Source: Segatella baroniae DSM 16972 = JCM 13447 (GTDB lineage Bacteria > Bacteroidota > Bacteroidia > Bacteroidales > Bacteroidaceae). From it: a stretch of 64,000 nt of DNA. This document shows, one piece after another, positions 50,969-60,700 of this stretch. Location: positions 62,001 to 126,000 of the forward strand of contig NZ_AUFQ01000009.1 of the NCBI RefSeq assembly GCF_000426585.1, read 5' to 3'. The translations under genes and the position numbers were made by a program. The notes beneath the pieces were generated by a model. That model made no database searches, was not told the DNA's origin, and saw nothing but the letters and a program-made list of their open reading frames with translations. The first letter of the stretch is position 1, and every line of letters begins with the position of its first letter.

Positions 50969-51744
50969 TTTCGTTTACAGTCATCACATGCACCTATCAG
51001 GCCGCCGCGCTCGTCGGCCGGACGCTGGAGAGCGTGCGCAGACAGTCGTGGCCCCAGGTGGAACACCTGCTGATGGACGGCGCGTCGACCGACGGCACCG
51101 TCGACTTGATACGCTCCTATCAACAGGAGGTGGCCGCCGAGGCCGACTGTCGCCACGAGGTGGTCTTCGTTTCCGAACCCGACGGCGGCCTCTACGACGC
51201 CATGAACAAGGCCATGGCCCGCGCCGGCGGCGACTATCTGGTGTTCCTGAATGCCGGCGACACGTTCCCGTCGGCCGACACCTTGGAAACCATCGCCAAC
51301 AGCGTGGGCGAAGGCGAGACGTTGCCGGGCGTCCTGTATGGCGACACGGATGTGGTGGACGACGCGGGACGCTTCCTGCGCCACCGACGGCTGGCCCCGC
51401 CCGCCCTACTGACATGGCGTTCGTTCCGTCGGGGCATGCTGGTCTGCCACCAGGCGTTCTATGCCCGCACGGACTTGGCCAAGCTGACGCCCTACAATCT
51501 GCGCTACCGCTTGTCGGCGGATGTCGACTGGTGCATCCGCATCATGAAGGAGGCGGAGGCCCGCCGGCTGCCTCTGCGCAACGTGAACGCCGTCGTGGCC
51601 CACTATCTGGCCGGCGGCATGAGCGTGAAAAACCATCGGGCGTCGCTCGTGGAGCGGTTCCGCATCATGTGCCGGCACTACGGCGTGCTGCCCACGCTGG
51701 CCTTCCACCTTTGGTTCGCCGTCCGTGGAGTGCTGAAACGGTGA
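50965..51744 (+). CDS. Glycosyltransferase family 2
   Basis: 259 residues, GT-A fold. FTVITCTYQAAALVGRTLES opens the domain. LLMDGASTDGTVDLI and SEPDGGLYDAMNKAMARAGG carry the nucleotide and metal sites (DxD-like YGDTD about 127-131). FLNAGDTF and SADVDWCIRIMKEA are typical of WcaA-like colanic acid or capsule transferases. It starts inside the GT4 stop (ATGA) and should be cotranslated. A (GGTAAAAA)-type low-complexity tract starts at its stop. The two-gene set seems too small for a full polysaccharide locus. Confidence 0.9.
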   Translation: MISFTVITCTYQAAALVGRTLESVRRQSWPQVEHLLMDGASTDGTVDLIRSYQQEVAAEADCRHEVVFVSEPDGGLYDAMNKAMARAGGDYLVFLNAGDTFPSADTLETIANSVGEGETLPGVLYGDTDVVDDAGRFLRHRRLAPPALLTWRSFRRGMLVCHQAFYARTDLAKLTPYNLRYRLSADVDWCIRIMKEAEARRLPLRNVNAVVAHYLAGGMSVKNHRASLVERFRIMCRHYGVLPTLAFHLWFAVRGVLKR

Positions 51745-51826
51745 AAAGGAAAAGTAAAAAGGTAAAAAAGGAGGACGAAAGGTAAAAAGGTAAAAAAGTA
51801 AAAAGGTAAAAAGGAAGGATAAAAGG
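51742..51826. repeat. Low-complexity GGTAAAAA-type tract
   Basis: Purine-rich run of GGTAAAAA/AAGTAAAAAGG repeats directly behind the GT2 stop. No coding evidence. Confidence 0.75.
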
Positions 51827-51842
51827 TTCCCTTTCTACTTAT

Positions 51843-51932
51843 AGAAGGGCTGCTTTCAGCTTGTAAAAGGGCTGCTTTCAGCGCGCGAAAAGACTGCTTT
51901 CGCACGGTGAAAGCGGCTCTTTTGGAAAGTCA
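51843..51932. repeat. 22-bp-period repeat array, locus F
   Basis: Four units: AGAAGGGCTGCTTTCAGCTT, TAAAAGGGCTGCTTTCAGCG, CGAAAAGACTGCTTTCGCAC and TGAAAGCGGCTCTTTTGGAA. The array runs up to, and supplies, the stop codon (51930-51932) of the DUF1573 gene. Confidence 0.8.
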
Positions 51933-52688
51933 AAGGTCGAGCTTGAATTTGCGCCCGACGTTCCACCTCACCGTCAGAGGCCTGCCGGGCTTGCCGTTGA
52001 CGATGGGAACGATGTCGACGTGGCGGCTCTCCGTGTGGCGTCGGAAGTAGCGGTAGCTCACTCGTATCGCCGTGCGCTCGCGGGGCTTGAGCGTCACCCG
52101 CGCGGGCATTTTCAGCACAGTGTTGTTCGGTCGACGCTCGAAGACGACGGTCATGGGGCGGTCTGTGTCGTTGGCCAGCTTCAAGTCGTAGGCGTGGCGC
52201 TGGCCCGGCGCGAGGTCGGGGAACGGCAACAGCTGCTGACTCATGTAGAGTCCGTGGCCGTAGGCGTAGGGATGGTCTTCCCGCACGGGGTGGAGCATGC
52301 CCACCACGTTGGCCTTGACCCACAGCCGGACGTACTGCCGCCCGTCGTTGAGCAGCAGAACGACCTGCTTCACGAAGTTGCCCGACTTGTGGTCGGGGTC
52401 GAACGTCACCTTCACCGTGGCCTCCCCGCCGGGCCTGACGGGCTTTTTCGTGTACTCGGCCACCATGCAGCCGCACCAGGTATTCACGTTGGAGATGACG
52501 GCGACGGCCTTGCCCATGTTCCGCAGCTTGAAGACGTGCTCCACTTTTCCGTCCTTCTCGTAGACGGTGCCGAAGTCGTGGACGCGCTCCAGGGGCTTGA
52601 ACGTCGGCAGAAAGGCAGGTTCGCCGGTCTGCGCGGGGGCCGCCATGAAGCAGAAAAAGCAGAAAAGGAAGAAAAGGGCGCGTTTCAT
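51930..52688 (-). CDS. DUF1573 exported protein, paralogue 2
   Basis: 252 residues, signal peptide ending MAAPAQ. DUF1573 region: LERVHDFGTVYEKDGKVEHV, then NTWCGCMVAEY and GGEATVKVTFDP. The second half shares long identical stretches with 18097-18837 (HPVxEDHPYAYGxGLYM, LANDTDRPM, NTVLK). ATG 52688 is used rather than a TTG at 52694. It lies 79 bp behind the surface glycan-binding gene and may be the last gene of the N-glycan-type locus. Its stop codon is formed by the edge of a repeat array. Function unknown. Confidence 0.8.
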   Translation of the reverse strand: MKRALFFLFCFFCFMAAPAQTGEPAFLPTFKPLERVHDFGTVYEKDGKVEHVFKLRNMGKAVAVISNVNTWCGCMVAEYTKKPVRPGGEATVKVTFDPDHKSGNFVKQVVLLLNDGRQYVRLWVKANVVGMLHPVREDHPYAYGHGLYMSQQLLPFPDLAPGQRHAYDLKLANDTDRPMTVVFERRPNNTVLKMPARVTLKPRERTAIRVSYRYFRRHTESRHVDIVPIVNGKPGRPLTVRWNVGRKFKLDL

Positions 52689-52767
52689 TGTCAATCGTTT
52701 GCTTGAAAATAAAAGTGGGAGGGCCCATCAAATGACGGATGGGCACTCCTCAATATAAAATCCACTG

Positions 52768-53763
52768 TCAGTCGTCGTAGGCAAGATTGAACCTGCTTAT
52801 CGAACTGTAATCATAGTCCCAACCCCAGAAAGACTCGTCCAGATCCATCGTCACGCGCAGGTAACGTGCGGGAATCGCGCCATAGAGCACATACCATTGA
52901 CCCACGCTCTTGTGCTCCTTGGTGGCGCCGAGCGTCATCCAAGCACTGTTGTCGGTGCTCGACTCGACGACCGTATTCGTGATGACTTGGCCCGCAATCG
53001 TGAAAGCGGTGAGCTTGTGGACGGCCCCAAGGTCGACGACGAACGACGACCGGGCTTCTTTCCGGCCGAAATTCCAGCGCGCGTTCCAGCCATTTCCGAA
53101 GAGACCGGCGAACCCTTCGGGCGAAAGTCCGGCCCCGGAAGCCGACAGACACTTCCAATTGGCCTTGGCGTCGGCCTTCGAAACCTGCTTTCCGGACACG
53201 CTGCCGGCATTGTCGTTGATGACCGTCTCCACGCTGGCGATGTGCAGATAGCGCACGGAGAGGTTCAGACTGGGCCGATAGCCTTCCGCGTCGCACGACC
53301 GGATGACCACCGGAACAAGGTAGCCACGACGGTCTTTCAGCTGCGCGGCCTTGTCGTCGGCCACGGTCAGCTTCAGCGTATCGGCCGAACAAACCGTGTC
53401 GGAGGGTATCGTCAGCCCGTCGGAACTCATGCCGATGGTGCCTTCGGGGGCCGCCAGATAGTTTGTGCCGTTGGCCTTGTTGTAGGCGTCGACAAGGCTG
53501 TTGTCGATGTCCAAGGCCACGCGCATGGCCTTGGCGGCCGCCTTGGTGGCCCTCACATTGAACAAACCTTTGACCGAAACGATGGAGCCGACGGGCGTGG
53601 TCACGACCATTCCCTCTTCCAAAACGCCTGCGTTGGCGAAATAAACACGCTCGTGGGCGATGCCGTCGATGTCATACGCCGTGTCGTCGCTGCCACAGCT
53701 CGTGAGCGCCGCCGCTCCGAAGAACAGCACCCCACAAGCGATGAATATGTTTTTGAACTTCAT
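52768..53763 (-). CDS. Surface glycan-binding lipoprotein, DUF1735 plus discoidin domain
   Basis: 331 residues, lipoprotein signal AAALTSC (Cys23). An N-terminal BT_3987-like (DUF1735) Ig domain covers about 40-175 (RVALDIDNSLVDAYNKANGT, LKDRRGYLVPVVIRS). A C-terminal F5/8 type C discoidin domain at about 205-331 (WNARWNFGRKEARSSFVVDL, ARYLRVTMD) follows. This arrangement is that of surface glycan-binding proteins in N-glycan loci. It lies 33 bp behind the DUF1735/LamG gene. No catalytic residues expected. Ligand inferred from the GH18 neighbour. Confidence 0.85.
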   Translation of the reverse strand: MKFKNIFIACGVLFFGAAALTSCGSDDTAYDIDGIAHERVYFANAGVLEEGMVVTTPVGSIVSVKGLFNVRATKAAAKAMRVALDIDNSLVDAYNKANGTNYLAAPEGTIGMSSDGLTIPSDTVCSADTLKLTVADDKAAQLKDRRGYLVPVVIRSCDAEGYRPSLNLSVRYLHIASVETVINDNAGSVSGKQVSKADAKANWKCLSASGAGLSPEGFAGLFGNGWNARWNFGRKEARSSFVVDLGAVHKLTAFTIAGQVITNTVVESSTDNSAWMTLGATKEHKSVGQWYVLYGAIPARYLRVTMDLDESFWGWDYDYSSISRFNLAYDD

Positions 53764-53796
53764 TTGAATCGAAATTTTAGTCGTTAGTCTTGCTGT

Positions 53797-55005
53797 TTAA
53801 TAAGGACACTTGTGGTTGGAGACCCACGAGGGCGTGCCACTCTTGGCCACGGCGTTGTAGCCATGCCCCGTCCAGTCGCGGATGGAGCCGTCTTCCAGCA
53901 CGTCGCCGGGGCCTTGGAATCGCCTGTAGGCAATCAGTCCGGGCGTCTTCGGGTCGACATAGCAGATGTGGTTGAGCAGGTCTGAGGGCGTGCGGGCCAC
54001 GTTCCACACGCGGAACTCGCTGATGCGGCCGTTCAGATGGCGGCCTCCGGCCGAATAGCCGATGGCGAAGGGGCCGTTGTTGTCGCCGTAGGACGTGCCG
54101 TAGTCGTAGCTCCACACGAGCGAGATGTCGCCGGTGGCCTTCACGGGGTCGCCCATCGGCTCGCCGTCCAGGTACATCGTGATCTGCTTGCCGTCGTAGA
54201 CGCAGGCGAAGTGGCACCATTTGCCCGTCGGGAAGTGCGTGGGGAAGGTCGTCGCGTGGGGCGTTCCCTTGTCAGGTTGGTCCCAAGAGGGCGCGCCGGT
54301 CTTGCCTCCTGCCAGCTGCAACTGGTCGGGATCGCAGCTCACGTCGCCGAAACGGAGCAGGAAATTCTCCTCGCAACCCATCAAAGTCGATATGTACGGG
54401 CTGCTGCGCTGGAACTCTTTGACGAACACCTTGCACTCCATGGTCAGCTGGGAGAGGTGTCCCAGGGCCTCGTTGTTGCGGAAACCGGGCACCAGGAAGG
54501 CCTTTCCGGCGATGTCGGCCACGTCGACCGTGATGATGGGAACGAACACGATGTAGGCCACGGAGCCAGATTCGAGCAGGTTGCCGTCAGTCTTCAGCCT
54601 GACGGGAAGGCAGTAGTTCTTGCCTTCTTCAAACTTGGTTGGGTCGGCAATCTCAAGCATGCAGGACGTAGACTTGAACTGTCCGGGGGCGATGGTGACG
54701 CCGGCGTCCTTCAACCGATAGGCGTCTGTCGGCGGAACGATGTAGTTGGAGCCGTTCTCGGCGTTGTAGGCGTCGAGCAACTCGGGAGCTGCGACAAACG
54801 TTCCCTTGACAGTTTCCTCCACCTTTGCCGTGCAGGTCATCGACAAGTCCACGCTGTCATTGCCCTCGAAGCCCTTGCGGATGGTGTTCTTCTGCTGCGT
54901 GCCGGAGATGTAGACCACGTCGCGGTAGTCGGCGTTGCTCTCCTTGCAGGCCACGAGAGCCACGAGCGCCAGGGCGAAAACGAAGAATGATTTTATCTTG
55001 GTCAT
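53797..55005 (-). CDS. Surface glycan-binding lipoprotein, DUF1735 plus LamG-like domain
   Basis: 402 residues, lipoprotein signal ALVALVAC (Cys20). DUF1735 domain at about 35-165 (AAPELLDAYNAENGSNYIVP, EEGKNYCLPVRLKTDG). Then a concanavalin/LamG-like jelly roll to about 395: WCHFACVYDGKQITMYLDGE, LNGRISEFRVWNVARTPSDL and IRDWTGHGYNAVA. Start at 55005 is chosen for the signal peptide; longer in-frame extensions overlap the GH18 gene. It probably binds glycan released by, or destined for, the GH18 enzyme encoded 29 bp upstream. Confidence 0.86.
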   Translation of the reverse strand: MTKIKSFFVFALALVALVACKESNADYRDVVYISGTQQKNTIRKGFEGNDSVDLSMTCTAKVEETVKGTFVAAPELLDAYNAENGSNYIVPPTDAYRLKDAGVTIAPGQFKSTSCMLEIADPTKFEEGKNYCLPVRLKTDGNLLESGSVAYIVFVPIITVDVADIAGKAFLVPGFRNNEALGHLSQLTMECKVFVKEFQRSSPYISTLMGCEENFLLRFGDVSCDPDQLQLAGGKTGAPSWDQPDKGTPHATTFPTHFPTGKWCHFACVYDGKQITMYLDGEPMGDPVKATGDISLVWSYDYGTSYGDNNGPFAIGYSAGGRHLNGRISEFRVWNVARTPSDLLNHICYVDPKTPGLIAYRRFQGPGDVLEDGSIRDWTGHGYNAVAKSGTPSWVSNHKCPY

Positions 55006-55034
55006 GTTTCTTATTCCTTTAAAGTGTGATTCTG

Positions 55035-56102
55035 TTAGCGGATGGCCGGATTCTGAAGCTGGATGCCACGGCGCATGTTGGCGTAGTTGGTGCAGCCGAA
55101 GCCGGCATTGATGTAGTCGCGGTGCATGAAGAAGGCGCCGAAGCCGCCCTTGCGGCCTGTCGCGGGCCGGTAGCGGGCATAAGTGAGGAGCTTGCCGCAC
55201 TCGGGCGACTTCCAGTTGTCGCCCACATTCTCGGTATAGACCACCTTTTCGGTGGGGCAACTGCCGAACGGCTTGCCGCCGGGGCTGCCCCCGTAGGTCT
55301 GGTTCACGTACCAGTTGGTGAACGAATCGGTAGAGGCGTCGGGACGCTCATTGAAATAATCGATGCAAAGCAGCTTGCCCGGATCGCCCATAAGCTCGTA
55401 GTCTTCGTAGTAAGTCTCCTTCTGCATGACGGCGACACCCTTGTCGTTCTTCTTGTTCACCCAGCGAACGCGGGCCAACTTGGCCTTAGCCTTGTTGTCG
55501 GGGCTGGCCTTCGGGCCGAGAAACTTGCCGATGTATGCCACGAACTTGGCGAAGTTGTCGCCGCTCAGCGGGTCGCCTTCGGGCTCGTAGTCGAGGTCTA
55601 TGCCGTCAAGGTTGTTGACCTGGATCTGGGCGATGAGGTATTTGGCGAACTCCTGCATGGCCGAATCGGGATTTTCCTTGGCCACCCAGATGGAATCGTA
55701 GAACATCGGGAAGTTGCGGATGCGCACGATGGTCGGCACAACGAGCTTCGTGCCTTTCGTATGCTGCACGAATCGCATCTCCTTCTCCACCTCCGGCAGG
55801 TAGTGGGCGTCGGCCAACGTGGAGTCTTGGGTAGGTATTCCGCCCCAAAGGGAGCAGATGTCCAGCGAGTCGGGCAAGCCCAGGAAGCTCGTTGCCAAAG
55901 AGTTCTTCTGCGTATAGTCGGCAAACCAGCCCCACGCAATGCTGTGGTCGCTCGCCTTGTAGTCGCGCAGATTCTGATAATAGAGCGGGCTGTAGGTGTA
56001 TGGTTGCACCACGTCCACGTCCACGTTCTCGATGTCCCTGTCGCACGCGGCGAACAAGGCTCCGACGAACAGCGTCGGTATGATATGTTTGAATAAATTC
56101 AT
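55035..56102 (-). CDS. GH18 endo-beta-N-acetylglucosaminidase-like lipoprotein
   Basis: 355 residues, lipoprotein signal LFVGALFAAC (Cys20). The GH18 catalytic motif is intact: D166-G-I-D169-L-D171-Y-E173, with Glu173 as acid/base for substrate-assisted hydrolysis of the chitobiose core of N-glycans. Upstream strands IAWGWFADY and KLVVPTIVRIRN, and the later LLCIDYFNERPD, fit the barrel. Short length and lipoprotein anchor match surface GH18 enzymes in Bacteroides SusCD loci. Lies between SusD (28 bp) and the LamG binder. Preference for high-mannose or complex glycans cannot be told from sequence. Confidence 0.87.
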   Translation of the reverse strand: MNLFKHIIPTLFVGALFAACDRDIENVDVDVVQPYTYSPLYYQNLRDYKASDHSIAWGWFADYTQKNSLATSFLGLPDSLDICSLWGGIPTQDSTLADAHYLPEVEKEMRFVQHTKGTKLVVPTIVRIRNFPMFYDSIWVAKENPDSAMQEFAKYLIAQIQVNNLDGIDLDYEPEGDPLSGDNFAKFVAYIGKFLGPKASPDNKAKAKLARVRWVNKKNDKGVAVMQKETYYEDYELMGDPGKLLCIDYFNERPDASTDSFTNWYVNQTYGGSPGGKPFGSCPTEKVVYTENVGDNWKSPECGKLLTYARYRPATGRKGGFGAFFMHRDYINAGFGCTNYANMRRGIQLQNPAIR

Positions 56103-56129
56103 AGCTGTATGGATTAATGTGTACGGAGA

Positions 56130-57728
56130 TTAACGGGCTTTCTTGTCCCACCAGAGTTTCGTTCCACCGTTGTCGGCGCCGCCCAGCAGCCCTACGGCGG
56201 CCTGAACGTTGTCGGCATTGTTGGAATACTCCGACGTCGGGAAGCGGAGGCGGCGAATCTGCAGGCTGGTATTGACGCTTCCGTTGCTTCCGTTGTAGTC
56301 GACGGTGAACAGACGTGGGTAACCTGTGCGGCGATACTCGCTCCACGCCTCCTGATTGTCGGGGAAGATGGCCAGATACTTCTGCGTGATGATACGCTCC
56401 AACTTGGTCTCGAAGTCGGCGTCCTCATCCCATGCCACGGTGATGGCGCTGACGGCTGCGGCGTCGCGGCCATTGTCGCTGTTGTCGGTGAAGTCCGCCG
56501 GCGTCGCCTCAGCGTTCGCGATGTAAGCCTCCGCGCCGCCCGCATTCTCTTCGGAGAACGACTTGCGAATGCCGTCTTCATACAGGCTCCGGGCGGAAGC
56601 TGTGCCCATGTCCCAGCGCAACTTGGCTTCGGCACGCAGGAAGAAGCTTTCCGCGCCCGACATCCACCGCATCGGACTGTTGGATTCCACGTTCATGGCC
56701 GAGGTGGCGTCGGTGTAGCCGCTCTGGTTGCTGATTCGCAAACCGGGATAGACGCCGTGAATGCCGCCTCCGGCCTTCGCTTCCTTGAAGTAGCGGGAGG
56801 CACGCGGGTCGCCGTAACCTTTCAGATAGCTCTCAATCGAGGCCCCCATGCGCATGTCACCCCAGCTGATGTTCACCTCCCAGAATGGGTTCAGGTAAGA
56901 GTATCTGGCATTGTTGGCATGGATGGCGGCCGTCTCCAGGAAGCCGATGGGATGGTTGAACGACTTCTGGGCCTCGGCTTTCGCGAGCGACTCGTCGGCA
57001 TAGCAGACGCGCAAGGCCAGCCGAAGGCGCAACGTATTGGCCAACTTGAGCCAGCTGGCGACGTCACCACCAAACACATAGTCGAAGTTTGCGAGAATCC
57101 TGGACGACGGGTTGGCGTCATGATAGCGTGCAAGCACGTCGATGGCGTCGTCGAGTTCCTGGAAGAAAGCCTTGTAGACATCTTCCTGCGAGTCGTAGCC
57201 GACATTGAGGGCCGTGCCGAACTTGGTGTAAGGGATGGGCCCGTACATGTCCGTGATGCGGCTCATGCCCAATACCTTGACGACATTTGCCAAAGCCGTC
57301 ACGGCCCCGGTGCCTGCCGCGTCGGCGTTCTTCTTCAGCTGCAACCACGGCTGCATCAGGTTGGTATAGGTGTCGTTGAACGGCTGGTTCACCCATTTGT
57401 CGGGCAATACGTAGTGCGCGTTGTGGAGCGAACCTACGTCGTAGGATTCCTTGATGTTGGAGAAATAGCCCGAATAGAGGCCGCCGGTCAGCATGTCCTC
57501 TATCTGGAAGGCGCCGCCCTTGTCCAGTCCGACGATGAACACGTTGTGTTCCATCTGCGAGAAGAAAGCGCCGGTGTTCATATTGTCGTGCGTCATGGCT
57601 TCCTCGGAGGCCGAGTTGGCGTCAGTGTTCCACTTGTCGAACTCGCCCGTGCACGACGAAGCAAGGGTCAGCGCAGCCACCATGATGGCCAGACTGCCCG
57701 TGATTTTCATATAATGGTTTCGTTTCAT
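56130..57728 (-). CDS. SusD-like surface lipoprotein (N-glycan-type locus)
   Basis: 532 residues, lipoprotein signal AALTLASSC. SusD-like_2-type sequence: CTGEFDKWNTDANSASEEAM, then GTGAVTALANVVKVLGMSRI, TDMYGPIPYTKFG, DVASWLKLANTLRLRLALRV and late IFPDNQEAWSEYRRTGYPRL. Lid of the SusC encoded just upstream. The start is uncertain among ATGs at 57734, 57728 and 57710. The second gives a normal charged N-terminus before the hydrophobic core. Gap to SusC is 13 bp. High GC like the rest of this locus. Confidence 0.92.
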   Translation of the reverse strand: MKRNHYMKITGSLAIMVAALTLASSCTGEFDKWNTDANSASEEAMTHDNMNTGAFFSQMEHNVFIVGLDKGGAFQIEDMLTGGLYSGYFSNIKESYDVGSLHNAHYVLPDKWVNQPFNDTYTNLMQPWLQLKKNADAAGTGAVTALANVVKVLGMSRITDMYGPIPYTKFGTALNVGYDSQEDVYKAFFQELDDAIDVLARYHDANPSSRILANFDYVFGGDVASWLKLANTLRLRLALRVCYADESLAKAEAQKSFNHPIGFLETAAIHANNARYSYLNPFWEVNISWGDMRMGASIESYLKGYGDPRASRYFKEAKAGGGIHGVYPGLRISNQSGYTDATSAMNVESNSPMRWMSGAESFFLRAEAKLRWDMGTASARSLYEDGIRKSFSEENAGGAEAYIANAEATPADFTDNSDNGRDAAAVSAITVAWDEDADFETKLERIITQKYLAIFPDNQEAWSEYRRTGYPRLFTVDYNGSNGSVNTSLQIRRLRFPTSEYSNNADNVQAAVGLLGGADNGGTKLWWDKKAR

Positions 57729-57741
57729 AATCATTCAAGCT

Positions 57742-60700
57742 TTAGAAGTCAACTTTAACGGAGAAGCCCAGATTGCGCAGACTCGGCATCATGAAGTTGT
57801 CGATACCCGTGAAATAGGTGCCGGTGCTGGCCGTCAGTTCGGGATCGAACGGTGCCTTGCAGTAGAACATGAGCAGATTGCGGCCCGTGAAAGCCACGTG
57901 CATGTTCTGAATCCACGGCACCCACCGGCTAATGGGCAGGTCGTAACCGAGCGAGAGCTCGCCCAAACGGAAGTTGGTCGCGCTGTAGATATAGTAGGAA
58001 CCTATGCTCGGGCCGACCTTGGTGTAGAAGTCCTGGGCCGGAATGCGCACGCCGTTGACCAGCGCGCCGCCTGCATCGCGGGCGTCGGCTGTGGCCTTCG
58101 AGGCTCCGAAGTAGTCCATATAGCCCTGCGTAATGCTCGATACGCGGCCGCCCACGCGGGCGCTGAGCAGGAACGACAAAGCTATGCCCTTCCAGGAGAA
58201 GCTGTTGCGCCAGCCCATCCGGTATCTGGGATTCACGTTGCCGGCCTTGACATACTTGCCTTCGTCAAGCCCCGAGATGTTGCGGGAGGTGTAATCCACG
58301 ATGACATAGCCATGCTCGTCCATCTTCGGCACCGTGACATACAGGTCGCCCATCGAGCCGCCTTCGGTCAGACGCACCTTCACGGGGCCCATGTTCATCA
58401 CGTCCATGGCCGTCTGCGCAACGGTGACGGTGTTGCCGTTGGCCAGCGTCAGTTGCGTCGGGGCCAGCAACTGCTTGATTTTGTTCTTGTTGAGCGTGTA
58501 GGTGAAGGTCGACGACCACTTCACCGGCCCCAACGGCTGGTTCAAGGTGAGGCTTGCCTCGACACCCTTGTTGTCCACTCGCCCGCCATTGATGGGCAAA
58601 GCGGAATAGCCGGAGGCAGCCGACAGCTCGGGCAAGAAGAACTGGTCGAACGTGCGGGTGGAGTACAGGCTGACGTTCAGGTTCACTTTGTCCTGCCACA
58701 AGTTGGCTTGCAAGCCCAGTTCCCAGGCTTTCGTGCGCTCGGGTTTCAGGTCGGTGTTGGGATAATAGGATGTCGTCGAGGGCGACGCGTTGCTGTAGGT
58801 ATAGCGCAGAAGGGCATAGAACTTCTCAGGCGTATTGCCCACTTCGCTGTAGCTGCCGCGAATCTTCAGGAACGAAAGCACGTTGCTCTTCAGTCCGGGG
58901 ATGGCTTCGGTCAGGATGACGCTCATGCCCACCGAAGGATAGAAGAAGCCCTTGTTCTTGTATTGGGTGTTGCCCAGGAACGAATCCCAGTCGTTGCGTG
59001 CCGTCAAATCAAGGTAAATCTTGCTTTGGAAACCGATGGAAGCCGTGCCGAAGACGCTCTGCACCTGATGATGGTAGTTCAACGACGGATCCTGGTCCAT
59101 GTGGGCGGTGCTGCGGTTGACGTTGTTCAGCGTGAAATTGTTGGCCACCGTGTTGAGGAAACCACCGTTATAGGTGTTGCTTGTCTCCACGTCCTTGATA
59201 CTCGTACCGAGGTTTGCCGTCACAGACCAGTCGCCGAAGTACTTGTCAAGATTGAGAATCATGTCGCCATAAATCTGCCGCGTGTCGTCGTTGGTGCGGT
59301 AGTAGGCGCCATACTCGCCGGCAAACAGCGCGTCGGTGGAGGCCGCATACTTCTTCTCGTAAAGCCCCGACGTCCTGTCGAGCTTGGCCCGACCGGCAAG
59401 ACTGACGCCTTGGGCAATGTTATAGGTCAGTCCTGCGCTCAACACGTAGCGGTCTTTGTGGTTGATGGCATTGTCGCGGTTGATTTCCCAATAAGGGTTC
59501 ATCATCGAGAGGCCCTGGTTTCCAAACGGCCAGAACTGCGTCTTGAAGTTGCGTTCCTGGTCGTACTGCTCGTAAGGCATGTACTTTCGGATGTCGGCGC
59601 CGGCCGGAAACATGTAAATCGGTACGAGGGGATTGAAATAAAGGCCCTGTGAAATCATGTTCTTCTCGGTTATCTTCATGTACATCGCGTTCAGGTCGAG
59701 GTGCAACTTGTTGTTGAGGAAGTCCGACGTGTTGCGTACAGAGAAGTTGTAGCGGGCCAACGTGTTGTTCTGCACAATGCCTTCGGCATGGGTGGAGGCC
59801 ACGGAGGCAAACGTCTGGCTATGTTCCGAACCGGTGGAGAAGGTTACGGAGTTGCCGACGTTGTAACCTGTCTGGAAGAAATCCAGCGGATCGTAGGACG
59901 ATGGAGCAGCCAACTTGGCACCCCAACTGGAGAACGCGCCCGCAGCCGTCTGCCCGTAGGTGTTCTGGAAGTCGGGCGTGACGAAGGGAGAGAAGAACGA
60001 CGTGTTGTTGGAATAGGACAGATGAACCTTGCCTGCCTGCCCTTTCTTCGTCGTAATCATGATGACGCCGTTGGCCGCGTCGCTGCCATAGAGGGCCGAA
60101 GCGGCCGCGCCGCTGAGCACGGATATGCTTTCGATGTCGTCGGGGTTGACCATCGAGGCGGCGTCGCCCGACTGCGCGTCGCCGTGATAGGCGTCGGAAG
60201 GCTGGTTGACCGACAGCGACGGCATGGGAATACCATCGATTACGTAGAGCGCGTTGTTGTTTCCACTGATGGACTTGCTGCCTCGCATGACCACCTTCAC
60301 GCCACCGCCGATACCCGCGGCACTCGTGTTGATCTCCACACCGGCCACCTTTCCCGACAGCGCATTCATGAAATTGGCGTCCTTCACGCCCGTGATGTCG
60401 TCGTTGGAAAGCTGCTGCACGTTGTAGGTAAGGGCCTTGGCTTCCTTCTTGATACCCAAGGCCGTCACCACAACTTCGTTCAACAGCTCGGAATTTTGGC
60501 TCATGCTGACTTTCAGGTTGCGGCTGTCGGCGCTCACTTCCTGGTTCTTGTAGCCCAGATAGGATACGACCAGCGTGCTCCCCTCGGGCGCGTCGATGGT
60601 GAAATTGCCGTCCAGGTCGGTCACGGCATTGAGCTTCGAGCCTTTCACGGTGACCGTGGCGCCGATGATGGGCTCGCCGTTCTCGTCGAGCACGCTGCCC

